Of a stretch of 64,000 bases of DNA, positions 37,637-46,554 are shown one piece after another. Every line of letters starts with the position of its first letter. Position 1 is the first letter of the stretch. Below the pieces are notes generated by a model, which saw only the letters and a program-made list of their open reading frames with translations, was not told where the DNA came from and did not search any database. The position numbers were made by a program, and so were the translations under genes. Source of the stretch: Streptomyces sp. NRRL F-6131 (GTDB taxonomy: Bacteria; Actinomycetota; Actinomycetes; Streptomycetales; Streptomycetaceae); assembly GCA_000719695.1 (NCBI GenBank), contig JOHN01000022.1:62001-126000 (forward strand), in the 5' to 3' direction.

Positions 37637-38485
37637 ATGGGCAAGATCCTCGTCACCGGGGCGACCGGCCAGGTCGGCGCCGAGGTGCTGGCGCAGCTGC
37701 TGGCCACGGGCGCCGACGTCCGGGCCGGCGCCCGGACCCCGGAGAAACTGGCGCCGCCCGCCCCGGTCGAGACCGCCGCGCTCGACCTCACCGACCCGGC
37801 CACCTGGGGCCCGGCCCTGGCCGGCGTCGAGAAGGTCTTCCTCTACGCGGTGCCGCAGGGGACGGCCGACTTCCTCGCGGCGGCGCGGGAGGCCGGCGTG
37901 CGGCACGTCGTGGTGCTCTCCTCGCAGACCGTGGTGGACGCCTTCCCGGTGCAGAAGCCGATCGTCGAGATGCACCGCGCGGTGGAGGAGGCGGTGGTCG
38001 CCTCCGGGATCCCGTACACCTTCCTGCGGCCGCACAACTTCGCCACCAACATCCTGATGTGGGGCTGGCCGGAGTCGATCCGGGCGGAGGGGCGGATCCG
38101 CTTCCCGTACCCGGAGTCGCACAGCGACGCGATCCACGAGAAGGACATCGCCGCGGTCGCGGTGGTCGCGCTCACCGGCGAGGGCCACGAGAACCGGGCG
38201 TACTTCATCAGCGGCCCGCGCTCGATCACCCAGCGCGAGCAGCTCGCCGACCTCGCCGAGGCGCTCGGGCGTCCGCTGGAGTTCGAGGAGCTGACCGACG
38301 CCGAGGCGCGCGAGGCGCTCGCCCCGATCGTGCCGGTCTGGGTGATGGACGCGGTGGTCGGCTACTGGGCCGGCTCCGACGGCGTCCCCACCGAGGTGTC
38401 CGACACGGTGGAGCGGCTCACCGGCCGCCCCGCCCGGACCTTCGCCGAGTGGGCCCGCGACCACGCGGCCGACTTCACCGCCTGA
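37637..38485 (+). CDS. NmrA-like NAD(P)-binding protein
   Basis: 282 residues. Glycine motif VTGATGQVG, VVVLSSQTV, and PYTFLRPHNFATN followed by an atypical-SDR C-terminus (ISGPRSITQREQLADLAEALGR). The active-site YxxxK is absent, as in NmrA/QOR2-like proteins, so it may sense NADP(H) or act as a quinone reductase. Likely co-transcribed with the acyltransferase. Confidence 0.85.
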   Translation: MGKILVTGATGQVGAEVLAQLLATGADVRAGARTPEKLAPPAPVETAALDLTDPATWGPALAGVEKVFLYAVPQGTADFLAAAREAGVRHVVVLSSQTVVDAFPVQKPIVEMHRAVEEAVVASGIPYTFLRPHNFATNILMWGWPESIRAEGRIRFPYPESHSDAIHEKDIAAVAVVALTGEGHENRAYFISGPRSITQREQLADLAEALGRPLEFEELTDAEAREALAPIVPVWVMDAVVGYWAGSDGVPTEVSDTVERLTGRPARTFAEWARDHAADFTA

Positions 38486-38657
38486 CCGGACACCGGGCCC
38501 GGCGCACCGGAATCCGGACCCGCCGCACCGGCGGGCGGGACTCCGGTGGCCGGGCCACCACCCTCCGCGCCGGACGGGTGGGCCGCGCACCTTAGCGGGG
38601 CGGGGCACGGACCCTAGCGTGAGCACGGCGCAGTCATCCGCCATTCGAGGGGGACCG

Positions 38658-39917
38658 ATGAGCGGCCCGGCCATGATCCGACCCCTGCCGACGGGACCCC
38701 AGGCCCCGCCGGAGGAAGAGCAGTTGCTCGACGCCTCGCACGAGGTGCTGCTCAAGGAGCTGTGCGGGGTGCTGTTCGCCTCGCTGCCGCGCAGCGACCA
38801 GCGGCGCAAGGGCGCCCAGTACCTGCGCGGGCTGCTCGGCGCCCGCGGGCGCAAGTCGATCCGCAACATCGCCACGGTCGTCGGCGGCCCGGCCGCCGAG
38901 CAGAGCCTGCACCACTTCATCACCAGCTCCACCTGGGACTGGGGCCCGGTCCGCCAGGCACTGGCCCAGCACCTCGCCCGGATCGCCCCGCCGCAGGCGT
39001 ACGTGCTGCGGCCGATGGTCGTCCCGAAGGCCGGCGACCACTCGGTGGGGGTGGACCGCCGGTTCATCCCGGCGCTCGGCCAAGTGCTCAACGCCCAGCA
39101 GGCGGTGGGCGTCTGGGCCGCCTCGGAGAGCTTCAGCGGCCCGCTCAACTGGCGCCTGCACCTGCCGCGGACCTGGCTGGAGGACGCGCCCCGGCGCAGC
39201 CAGGCGCTGATCCCGGACGAGGTCGACGCGGAGACCCTCGGCGACTGCGCCCTGGAGGCCGTGCTCGGCCTGCCGGCCCGCTGGGGGCTGCCGGTGCGCC
39301 CGGTGGTCGCGGACGCCCGGGACGCCGACGGGCTGCGGCTGGTGCGCCGGATGCGTGACGAGCGGCTGCCGATGCTGGTCCGGATCGGCGGCTCGTTCCC
39401 GCTGCGGCCGGTCGCGCCGCTGCCCGGCCACCCGGCCGGGCCCGGACCCGCCTGCCAACTGCTCACCGCCGCCCGGGAGCTGCGCCGTCCGGTGGTCTGG
39501 TCCGACCCGGCCGGTGCGCTGCGCGGCGGTCTGGTGGCCGCCGTCCGGGTCCGCCCGGCCGCACCCGGGGCCGCGGGGCGGGGCCGGGTCCGGCGCGGCG
39601 GCGGGGAGCTGCTGCTGCTCGGCGTGGGCACGGTCGGCGGGCGCTGGCCGGCCGAGCTGTGGCTCACCGATCTGGTGGACCTGCCGGTGGCCGCGCTGGT
39701 CCGGCTGGCCCGGCTGGCCGACCGGGTGGACCGGGACTTCACCCGGACCGCCGACCGGGTCGGGGTGCGGGACTTCGCCGGGCGCTCGTTCGGCGGCTGG
39801 CACCGGCACATCACGCTGGCCTCGGCGGCGCACGCGATCGCGGTGCTCGCCCGGGGCGACGACCGCCTCTACCGCGACGACGACCGGCTGTACCGGGACG
39901 GCGACCGGCCGTACTGA
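38658..39917 (+). CDS. IS701-like transposase homologue, catalytically dead (probably domesticated)
   Basis: 419 residues from ATG 38658 behind GAGGGGG. The IS701 fold is clear: RKGAQYLRGLLGARGRKSIRNIA, QSLHHFITSSTWDW, HSVGVDRRFIPALGQ, LPRTWLED and GRSFGGWHRHITLA. The catalytic triad is eroded. The first Asp region, usually DDTG/DESG-like before PKKG, reads LRPMVVPKAG; the last acidic site, usually EGRS, reads AGRS; only VVADA keeps an Asp. No terminal inverted repeats. It sits at the edge of the biosynthetic cluster; a regulatory role is inferred. The C-terminus is a DDRLYRD repeat. Confidence 0.78.
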   Translation: MSGPAMIRPLPTGPQAPPEEEQLLDASHEVLLKELCGVLFASLPRSDQRRKGAQYLRGLLGARGRKSIRNIATVVGGPAAEQSLHHFITSSTWDWGPVRQALAQHLARIAPPQAYVLRPMVVPKAGDHSVGVDRRFIPALGQVLNAQQAVGVWAASESFSGPLNWRLHLPRTWLEDAPRRSQALIPDEVDAETLGDCALEAVLGLPARWGLPVRPVVADARDADGLRLVRRMRDERLPMLVRIGGSFPLRPVAPLPGHPAGPGPACQLLTAARELRRPVVWSDPAGALRGGLVAAVRVRPAAPGAAGRGRVRRGGGELLLLGVGTVGGRWPAELWLTDLVDLPVAALVRLARLADRVDRDFTRTADRVGVRDFAGRSFGGWHRHITLASAAHAIAVLARGDDRLYRDDDRLYRDGDRPY

Positions 39918-39987
39918 GCCGACGACCGGACGCACCGGGGCGAGCGGGGGCCGTACCGGGCCGGCGGCCCGCTCCGCCGGGGCGGGG

Positions 39988-41955
39988 TCAGAGCGCCGGG
40001 CCGGTGCGGTCGGTGCGGTCGGTGCGGTCGGTCGGGGCGCCGCGGTCGAGCAGGGCGCGGCGCACCCGGCAGAGCTTGAGTGCGAGCTGGATCTCGAAGG
40101 AGCGCTCGGGTTTCAGCCAGTCCGGGCCGAGCAGTTCGCCGATCCGCTCCAGCCGGCGGGCCACCGTGTTGGGGTGGACGTGCAGCCGCTGGGCGGCGTG
40201 GGTCGGGCTGTTGCCGGTCTCGAACCAGGCCTGGAGGGTGCGGGTCAGTTCGGTGAGCCGGTGGCGGTCGTAGTCGAGCACCGGGCCGACGGCCGACTCG
40301 ATGAACCCCTCGATGTCGTGGTTGTCGGCCAGCAGGACGCCCACGAAGCCGAGTTCGCGGGCCGAGGCGGCGCGGCCGACCGCGCCCAGCGAGGTCATCG
40401 CGTCCAGGCAGCGCAGCGCCTCCTGGTAGCCGTGGAAGACCGAGGTCGGATCGCTGACCGGACCGGCCGCGCCGACCGTCACCGGGATGCCGAGCAGCGG
40501 GGTGAGCTCCTCGGCGACCGCGCGGGCGGCCCGGCCCGGGTCGCTGCCGGGCAGCAGCAGCACCGCCCGCCCGTTGTGCACCCGCTTGAGGCCGCTCATC
40601 CGGTGCGCGTACAGGCCGGCCCAGGTGGCGGTCCTGCCCTGGGCCTCGCCCTCGGGACGGGCGACCACCAGGACGTGCGCGGCGGACAGGTCGATGCCGA
40701 GCCGGCGGGCCCGGACGTCCAGCTGCCGGGGCGGGCGCTGCGGATGGCTGAGCAGCTCGTCGAGGAGCTCGTCCCCGACGAGGCGGACCGGGGCGGCGGA
40801 CCGCTCGCCCTCCAGCAGCAGGGCGACCGCGACCGCCTGGGCGACGCTCTGGCAGGACTCCGCGGCCAGCTCGGCCCGCCGGCCGGACGGGCGGGCGAGC
40901 AGGGTGCCCAGATCGGTCGAGCCCGCGCGGACCGGGGCGGCCCAGAGCGGCCCGGCCAGCCGGACCGGCCGGCCGGCCGCATGGGTGTCGACGACGGTGG
41001 CCAGCACGGTCGGCCCGTCCAGCTCCGGCAGCTCGCCGGCCGAGGCCAGCACGGTGCCGTCGCTGGCGTACACCCGCAGACCGAGGTCGAGGCGGCGGCC
41101 GGCGTCGCGGACCAGGGCGTGCGGGTCGCGGCCGGACAGCGCCAGGTCGACCAGGCTGCGGTGCACCTCGGCGAGCTCCCCGGCCGGGTCGGCCGCGGAC
41201 GCCTCCGCCGGCGCCGCCGTGGCGGCCGGCCGGGTGGCCCGCTCCAGCAGCCGGGCCTTCTCGATCGCCACCCCGGCGAGGTCGCCGAGCGCGGCCATCA
41301 GCGAGATCTCGTCGGTGGTGAAGTAGCGCACCGCGCGCTCCGCGACGTACAGCGTGCCGAACGGGCGGGCGCGGTGGCCGAGCGGGACGGCCATCACCGC
41401 GCGCAGCCCCTCGGCGCGGATCGTGCCGTCGACCACCGGGCTGCGCCGGATCCGCTCGTCGGCGAGGTAGTCCGGGGTCCAGAACGGCCCCGGGTCGGTG
41501 GGAACGCCGCCGCCCAGGCCGAAGCCCTCGGGGACGGTCAGGCCGACCCGCAGCGTCCCGCTCGGGCCGTCGGTGGTGCGGATCCGGACCGGTCCGGGCC
41601 CGCTGTCGCCGCCGTCCGGTTCGGCGGTGGTCAGGCAGGACACGTCGGCGCCCAGCAACAGCCGGGCCCGCCGGGTGATCACCCGCAGCAGGCTGTCCAG
41701 TTCGTAGGGCAGGGCCAGGTCGCGGGCGGTGTCGGCGAGCGCGGCCAGGCCGGCCTCGCGCCGGCGGCGCTGCTGGGACCGGGAGCGGATGGACAGGCCG
41801 AGCTGCTCGATCCGGCAGAGCGCCTCCCGCTCCCGGGCGGACTCGCAGCTCCGCCGGGCCTGCTCGACCAGCTCCGCCAACTGGTCGGCCGGCGCCTCAC
41901 TGGCCAGCAGTTCCAGGACGTCGAACGCGATTGAGTCGGCCGACCGTCGCGTCAT
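39988..41955 (-). CDS. PucR/CdaR-family regulator with GAF domain
   Basis: 655 residues from ATG 41955. N-terminal helical segment, a GAF-like sensor near residues 90-230 (SVLPYELDSLLRVITRRARLLLGADVSCL, then AVPLGHRARPFGTLYVAERAVRYFTTDE), a middle domain, and the C-terminal PucR helix-turn-helix (LQAWFETGNSPTHAAQRLHVHPNTVARRLERIGELLG). Such proteins usually activate catabolic or secondary-metabolite genes on binding a small molecule. Leftmost candidate regulator of the cluster. The C-terminus ends in slippage-type TDR repeats. Confidence 0.87.
   Translation of the reverse strand: MTRRSADSIAFDVLELLASEAPADQLAELVEQARRSCESAREREALCRIEQLGLSIRSRSQQRRRREAGLAALADTARDLALPYELDSLLRVITRRARLLLGADVSCLTTAEPDGGDSGPGPVRIRTTDGPSGTLRVGLTVPEGFGLGGGVPTDPGPFWTPDYLADERIRRSPVVDGTIRAEGLRAVMAVPLGHRARPFGTLYVAERAVRYFTTDEISLMAALGDLAGVAIEKARLLERATRPAATAAPAEASAADPAGELAEVHRSLVDLALSGRDPHALVRDAGRRLDLGLRVYASDGTVLASAGELPELDGPTVLATVVDTHAAGRPVRLAGPLWAAPVRAGSTDLGTLLARPSGRRAELAAESCQSVAQAVAVALLLEGERSAAPVRLVGDELLDELLSHPQRPPRQLDVRARRLGIDLSAAHVLVVARPEGEAQGRTATWAGLYAHRMSGLKRVHNGRAVLLLPGSDPGRAARAVAEELTPLLGIPVTVGAAGPVSDPTSVFHGYQEALRCLDAMTSLGAVGRAASARELGFVGVLLADNHDIEGFIESAVGPVLDYDRHRLTELTRTLQAWFETGNSPTHAAQRLHVHPNTVARRLERIGELLGPDWLKPERSFEIQLALKLCRVRRALLDRGAPTDRTDRTDRTGPAL
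40002..40028. repeat. Three 9-base tandem copies in the regulator 3' end
   Basis: CGGTGCGGT three times head to tail, encoding the TDR-TDR-TDR tail of the PucR-family protein. In-frame units, so copy-number change would not shift the frame. Confidence 0.8.
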
Positions 41956-42008
41956 GACCTTCCCTCCCCCTGGGGCGTTCGTGTGGATCGGCCCCGGTCC
42001 GCGACGCT

Positions 42009-42121
42009 CCCCCGGCCTTCGGCCGGGAGGTACCCCCCGGGGCACGCGCGCCCCGGCCCTCGGCCCGGGAGTGCCCCCGTCGCGGCGGCCCCGCCCCCGG
42101 GCTCGCGGCCGGGAGGTGCCG
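42009..42121. repeat. Three imperfect tandem repeats of about 42 bases
   Basis: Units starting near 42009, 42051 and 42094 share CCCCGGCC(T)TCGGCCGGGAGGT-like cores that can each fold into a hairpin (CGGCC/GGCCG). They lie in the 372-base gap between the PucR-family gene and the transaldolase, which otherwise holds no gene. Possible attenuator-like or regulatory structure. Confidence 0.55.
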
Positions 42122-42327
42122 CCACCTCCGCCTTTGCGGTGCACGCACCCCGACGCCGCGGCCTCGTCCGGGCTGATCCACAAGACGCGCCCGGACCCCC
42201 GAGCTGAAGGGAGTGCGTGACGGCCTGCAATCCGGAAGGTATGCGGGGGCGGTTGTTCCCGTCAAGAACAGGTCCGGGCCGTCCGGGCGGGGCCCGTGGT
42301 ACCCGAGTGACGGATCATCAGGATGAT

Positions 42328-43503
42328 TCAGGGAAAGGGAATTCGGGCCGGTTCCTGATCGCCCGGGCGGGCGGCCGGGCGGGCGCTCGTGCGGGCCTCG
42401 ACGGCGGTGTGCAGGCGCAACCAGTGGTCGACCAGCAGCGGGACGCTCTGCTCCTCCAGCCGCCGGGCGACCGTGCAGTAGTCGACGCCGTGCCGGCCCA
42501 GCCGGTCGAGCACCGCCCGGGCCGCCTCGTACTGGCCGAGCAGGGTGTCCCCCTCCAGCCGGAGCTTGCGGACCGCCTCGTCCAGCACCGGCCGGGTCAT
42601 CGCGTGCGCGGTGCCCCAGGAGACCAGCCCGGCCACGTACCGGGCCTGTGCGGCGGCGCCGCCCAGCGCCGAGTCGGTCCACAGCAGCCGCTGCGGGCGG
42701 GCCCCCGAGGCGCGCAGGGTGCGCCAGCGGCCGTCGCCGAGCCGCTCCTCGTAGGCCCGGTACATCAGCCGGGCGGCCGCCTGGGCGGTGAGGCCGCGCA
42801 GGGCGGCGGCGTCCCGGCCGGCGATCGCGGCGAGCCGGCGGTCGATCTCCCGGTCCACCCGGCCGACCGGGAGCGAGGCCACCGAGGCGATCGCGGCCAG
42901 CGGCCGGCCGGCCGCCAGCGCCTGCTCCAGACCGTCGAAGTAGGCGTCCACCACCTGCCCGTAGCGCCGCACCGAGTACAGCCCGGTGGCGTGCACACCG
43001 AGCCCGCGGCCGACGCAGTCGCGGATCGCGGTCAGGCCGGCGGCGGTGGCCGGGATCTTGACCAGCAGGTTGGGCCGGTCCACCGCGCGGGAGAGTTCGA
43101 CGGCCTCCGCGACGGTCGCGGCGGCGTCGTGCGCCAGCCGGGGGTCCAGGTCGGCCGAGACCAGGCCGTCGTGGCCGTGGGTGGCGCGGTGGACGCCCAG
43201 GAACTCCTCGCAGACCATCCGCAGGTCGTGCACCGCGACGGCCCAGACCGAGCCCTCGGGGGAGACGTGGTGCTCCGCCAGCCGGGTCAACTGATCGGCG
43301 TAGACCGGGTCGTGGCGCAGCGGTCCGGCGAGCAGGGCGGGGTTGGTGGTGGCGCCGCGCAGGCCGGTGCGGTCGATCAGCCGGCCGAGCAGGCCCGAGG
43401 TGACCAGGCCGCGGTTGATCCCGTCCAGCCAGGGCGAGACGCCCTCGGCGATCAGCGGCCGCAGGTCTCCGGTTCGGGGTTCGGCGGCCGGCGGTTTCTT
43501 CAC
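42328..43503 (-). CDS. tal: Transaldolase
   Basis: 391 residues, GTG start. Signature 1 GATTNPALL (50-58), Schiff-base lysine in NLLVKIPAT (K149), and the long actinobacterial form with a C-terminal extension (VDYCTVARRLEEQSVPLLVDHW). Interconverts sedoheptulose-7-P and erythrose-4-P. Beside a dedicated class II DAHP synthase it plausibly raises erythrose-4-P supply for the aromatic precursor. Not in a pentose-phosphate operon, so probably a second copy (inference). Confidence 0.88.
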   Translation of the reverse strand: MKKPPAAEPRTGDLRPLIAEGVSPWLDGINRGLVTSGLLGRLIDRTGLRGATTNPALLAGPLRHDPVYADQLTRLAEHHVSPEGSVWAVAVHDLRMVCEEFLGVHRATHGHDGLVSADLDPRLAHDAAATVAEAVELSRAVDRPNLLVKIPATAAGLTAIRDCVGRGLGVHATGLYSVRRYGQVVDAYFDGLEQALAAGRPLAAIASVASLPVGRVDREIDRRLAAIAGRDAAALRGLTAQAAARLMYRAYEERLGDGRWRTLRASGARPQRLLWTDSALGGAAAQARYVAGLVSWGTAHAMTRPVLDEAVRKLRLEGDTLLGQYEAARAVLDRLGRHGVDYCTVARRLEEQSVPLLVDHWLRLHTAVEARTSARPAARPGDQEPARIPFP

Positions 43504-43598
43504 TGCGGGATCACTGCTCCTCGGCTCTGCGACGGACCGAAAACGGTGCCGTGGCCGAGGATAGGCAGCAATTCGTGCCCGGAAAAGTGAGTGCCCCG

Positions 43599-43666
43599 GT
43601 CAATGTCAGGTCGGGCCGGGGTCAATGCCGGACCGGGTGGAGGTCAATGTCGGGCACGGTCAATGC
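43599..43666. promoter_or_regulatory. Four GGTCAATG direct repeats upstream of the cluster's forward operon
   Basis: GGTCAATG occurs at 43599, 43620, 43642 and 43659, spaced 21, 22 and 17 bases. The first two intervals are two helical turns, so proteins would line up on one DNA face. It lies in the 303-base gap between the divergent transaldolase and flavodoxin genes, about 140-210 bases before the latter. It looks like an activator-binding array (SARP, LuxR or PucR type). Confidence 0.6.
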
Positions 43667-43806
43667 GGGGCGGTCGGAGAAGTGACCGGTGAGTATTTGA
43701 TGGAGTGCGCCGCCACCTGACGAAGTGCCGGGAACTCCGTTGCCGGCCGGCGGTCCGCGGTCGACGATCGGTGGAACGCGCCCCCGTCCCCGAGGAGTTC
43801 GCCGCC

Positions 43807-44421
43807 GTGACCACCATTGCCGTGATCTATTGGTCGTCCACCGGAAATGTCGCCAGGCTGGCCGAGGCGGCGGCCGACGCCGCCGGGAAGGCGGGCGCGG
43901 AGGTGCGGCTGCGCCGGATCGCCGACCTGCCGGACGACACCTACGTGCCGGGCACCGAGGACGCCGCCCGGGAGTTGCGGGAACGCACCGCGGACGTGCC
44001 GGTGGCCGAGCTGTCCGATCTGGCCTGGGCGGACGGCATCCTGATCGGCACCCCGGTGCGGTTCGGCCTGCCGGCCGCGCAGGTGCTGCGGTTCGTCGAC
44101 TCGACGGCGCCGCTGTCGATCCCCGGCGGGCTGGCCGACAAGGCGGTCTCCGCGTTCACCTCGGGCTCGGCGCCGCACGGCGGCCACGAGAGCGCGATCC
44201 TCGCGCTGCACAACGCGTTCTGCCACTGGGGCTCGCTGATCCTGGCCACCGGCTCCACCGACCCGGTGCTGTTCCGGCCGCAGAACGGCAATCCGTACGG
44301 GGCCAGCGCGGTCTCCCGGAACGTCCCGGGCCAGGTGCACGAGGAGAACATCGCCGCCGTGGAGTTCCAGGCCCGCCGGGTGGTCCGGGTGGCCGGGCTG
44401 GTCCGCGGCCTCGCCGAGTAG
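43807..44421 (+). CDS. Flavodoxin-fold NAD(P)H:quinone oxidoreductase, WrbA-like
   Basis: 204 residues from GTG 43807, GAGGAG nine bases upstream. FMN loop YWSSTGNVARLAEAA, then GTPVRFGLPAAQVLRFVDST, AVSAFTSGSAPHGGHESAILALHNAF and CHWGSLIL. Two-electron quinone reduction avoids semiquinone radicals. In this cluster it may keep an aminophenol/quinone-imine intermediate reduced, or recycle flavin for the monooxygenases. First gene of the forward arm; 32 bases to the DAHP synthase gene. Confidence 0.87.
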   Translation: MTTIAVIYWSSTGNVARLAEAAADAAGKAGAEVRLRRIADLPDDTYVPGTEDAARELRERTADVPVAELSDLAWADGILIGTPVRFGLPAAQVLRFVDSTAPLSIPGGLADKAVSAFTSGSAPHGGHESAILALHNAFCHWGSLILATGSTDPVLFRPQNGNPYGASAVSRNVPGQVHEENIAAVEFQARRVVRVAGLVRGLAE

Positions 44422-44453
44422 CACGTGTCCGCCGGTCCGGGAGGGAGACGTCA

Positions 44454-45629
44454 GTGGACCACCTGCTCGTGGGACAGCTCGCCGGCCGCCCCGCCGGGCA
44501 GCAGCCGGACTGGCCCGATCCGTTCGAACTGGCGGCGGCGAGGAAGGAGTTGGCCGACCGTCCGGCACTCGTGGCGGCCGTCGACGTGCACCGGCTGCGG
44601 GCCCTGCTCGGCCGGGTCGCGCGGGGCGGGGCGCACGTCCTGCAGACCGGCGACTGCGCCGAGGACCCGCAGGAGTGCACCGCGGGTGACATCGCCCGCA
44701 AGGCCGCGCTGCTCGACGTGCTGGCCGGCCGGCTGAAGCTCACCACGCACCGCCCGGTGGTGCGGATCGGTCGGATCGCCGGCCAGTTCGCCAAGCCCCG
44801 CTCGCACCCCACCGAGCTGTGCGACGGCGTCGAACTCCCGGTCTACCGGGGGCACCTGGTCAACGGTCCGGAGCCCGACCCGGTCCGCCGCACCCCCGAC
44901 CCGCGCCGGCTGGCGGCCGGCTACGAGGCGGCCCGCCGGGTGATGGCCCACCTGGGCCGGCTCGCCCCCGGCGACCCGTCCGTCGCCTGCCCGCCGGTGT
45001 GGACCAGCCACGAGGCGCTGCTGCTGGACTACGAACTGCCGCTGCTCCGCCGGGACCCGCAGGGCCGCCCGCTGCTCGCCTCCACGCACTTCCCGTGGAT
45101 CGGCGAGCGCACCCGGGACCCGGACGGCGCGCACGTCGCCCTGCTCGCCCGGGTGGTCAACCCGGTCGGCTGCAAGGTCGGCCCGAGCACCACCCCGGAG
45201 CAGCTGCTGCGGCTGTGCGCCGTGCTCGACCCCGGCCGGGAGCCCGGCCGGCTCACCCTGATCGCCCGGCTCGGCGCCGACCGCGTCGCCGAGGTCCTCC
45301 CGGGGCTGGTCAGGGCCGTGCACGCGGCCGGGCACCCGGTGGTCTGGCTCACCGACCCGATGCACGGCAACACCGTGCCCGGGCCGGACGGGCTGAAGAC
45401 CCGGCTGGTCCCGGCGCTGGTCCGGGAGGTCGAGCTGTTCCAGCAGGCCGTCCGGGCGGAGGGCGGCGCCGCCGGGGGCCTGCACCTGGAGACCACCCCG
45501 GACGACGTCACCGAGTGCGCCGACGACGCGGCCGGGCTCGCCCGGGTCGGCGACAAGTACACGAGCCTGTGCGATCCGCGGCTCAACCCGGAGCAGGCCG
45601 TCGCGGTGGTGTCCGCCTGGCGTGCCTGA
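44454..45629 (+). CDS. Class II 3-deoxy-7-phosphoheptulonate synthase (PhzC type)
   Basis: 391 residues from GTG 44454 behind GGGAGGGAG. Class II motifs: LQTGDCAEDPQECT with the metal-binding cysteine, PVVRIGRIAGQFAKPRS, HFPWIGERTR, NPVGCKVGPSTTPEQLL, PVVWLTDPMHGNT (metal His) and LHLETTPDDVTEC. Condenses PEP and erythrose-4-P to commit carbon to chorismate. The short form lacking extra feedback domains is typical of secondary-metabolism copies that escape aromatic amino acid inhibition. Confidence 0.93.
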   Translation: MDHLLVGQLAGRPAGQQPDWPDPFELAAARKELADRPALVAAVDVHRLRALLGRVARGGAHVLQTGDCAEDPQECTAGDIARKAALLDVLAGRLKLTTHRPVVRIGRIAGQFAKPRSHPTELCDGVELPVYRGHLVNGPEPDPVRRTPDPRRLAAGYEAARRVMAHLGRLAPGDPSVACPPVWTSHEALLLDYELPLLRRDPQGRPLLASTHFPWIGERTRDPDGAHVALLARVVNPVGCKVGPSTTPEQLLRLCAVLDPGREPGRLTLIARLGADRVAEVLPGLVRAVHAAGHPVVWLTDPMHGNTVPGPDGLKTRLVPALVREVELFQQAVRAEGGAAGGLHLETTPDDVTECADDAAGLARVGDKYTSLCDPRLNPEQAVAVVSAWRA

Positions 45630-45650
45630 GCCGGACCGCTCGTACCGCCG

Positions 45651-45695
45651 GCACCGCCCGCACCGCCCGTACTGCCCGCACTGCCCGCACGCCCC
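45651..45695. repeat. Five imperfect 9-base tandem repeats
   Basis: GCACCGCCC, GCACCGCCC, GTACTGCCC, GCACTGCCC, GCACGCCCC in the 151-base gap between the DAHP synthase and dehydrogenase genes. No gene here; a likely slippage product. Confidence 0.75.
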
Positions 45696-45780
45696 GCACC
45701 ACCCCGCTCCGTCCCGTGCACCAACCCCGCCCCACCCGCGGCCCGAGCCCCCGGTCCGCGTCCCCCAGGGAGGTTCGCAC

Positions 45781-46554
45781 ATGAGAAACAAGGTGGCACT
45801 GGTCACCGGCGCGGCGGGCGGCATCGGCGCCGCCGTGGTCCGGCTGCTGGCCGAGCGCGGCGCGCTGGTCGCGGCCGCGGACCGGGACGCCGACCGCCTC
45901 GCCGAGCTCACCGGCAAGCTGACCGCCGAGGGACTCACGGTGGCGGCCGTCCCCCTCGACGTCACCGACAGCGCCTCCGTCGAGGCGGCCGTCGACACCG
46001 CCGAGCGGGTGCTCGGTCCGATCGACCACCTGGTCAACAACGCCGGTGTGCTGCGGCTCGGCGAGGTCCGCGACCTCACCGACGAGGACTGGCGGACCAC
46101 CTTCGCGATCAACGCCGAGGGCGTCTTCCGGGTCTCCCGGACGGTGGTCCACCGGATGATCCCGCGCCGGCGGGGCGCGATCGTCACGGTCGCCTCGAAC
46201 GCGGGCCTCGTCCCGCGCGCCGAGATGGCCGCCTACGCGGCGTCCAAGGCGGCGGCCACCCACTTCACCAAGAGCCTCGGCCTGGAGGTCGCCCGCTACG
46301 GGATCCGCTGCAACGTGGTCGCGCCCGGCTCCACCGACACCCCGATGCTCAGCGCGATGTGGGCGGACGGGGACGACGGCCGGGCCGCCACGGTCGCCGG
46401 GTCGCCGGCCGCCTACAAGGTCGGCATCCCGCTGGGGAAGCTGGCCCGGCCCGAGGACGTCGCCCACGCGGTGGCCTTCCTGCTCTCCGACGAGGCCGGC
46501 CACATCACCCTGCACGACCTCGCGGTGGACGGGGGTGCCGGGCTCGGTGCCTAG
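45781..46554 (+). CDS. 2,3-dihydro-dihydroxybenzoate dehydrogenase-like SDR (DHHA to 3-hydroxyanthranilate candidate)
   Basis: 257 residues from ATG 45781 behind AGGGAGG. Classical SDR: TGAAGGIG (9-16), NNAG (87-90), Ser140, Tyr153-x3-Lys157. The tail AAYKVGIPLGKLARPEDVAHAVAFLLSDEAGHITLHDLAVDGGAGLG is the EntA/DhbA pattern. EntA oxidises the dihydrodiol of 2,3-DHB; relatives beside PhzE-type enzymes oxidise trans-2,3-dihydro-3-hydroxyanthranilate to 3-hydroxyanthranilate, the likely reaction here. The stop overlaps the PhzE start, so coupled translation. Confidence 0.88.
   Translation: MRNKVALVTGAAGGIGAAVVRLLAERGALVAAADRDADRLAELTGKLTAEGLTVAAVPLDVTDSASVEAAVDTAERVLGPIDHLVNNAGVLRLGEVRDLTDEDWRTTFAINAEGVFRVSRTVVHRMIPRRRGAIVTVASNAGLVPRAEMAAYAASKAAATHFTKSLGLEVARYGIRCNVVAPGSTDTPMLSAMWADGDDGRAATVAGSPAAYKVGIPLGKLARPEDVAHAVAFLLSDEAGHITLHDLAVDGGAGLGA

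Noticed and set aside
38658..39917. Active IS701 insertion sequence
   Set aside because: Catalytic acidic residues are replaced, and no terminal inverted repeats or target-site duplication could be found around the gene.
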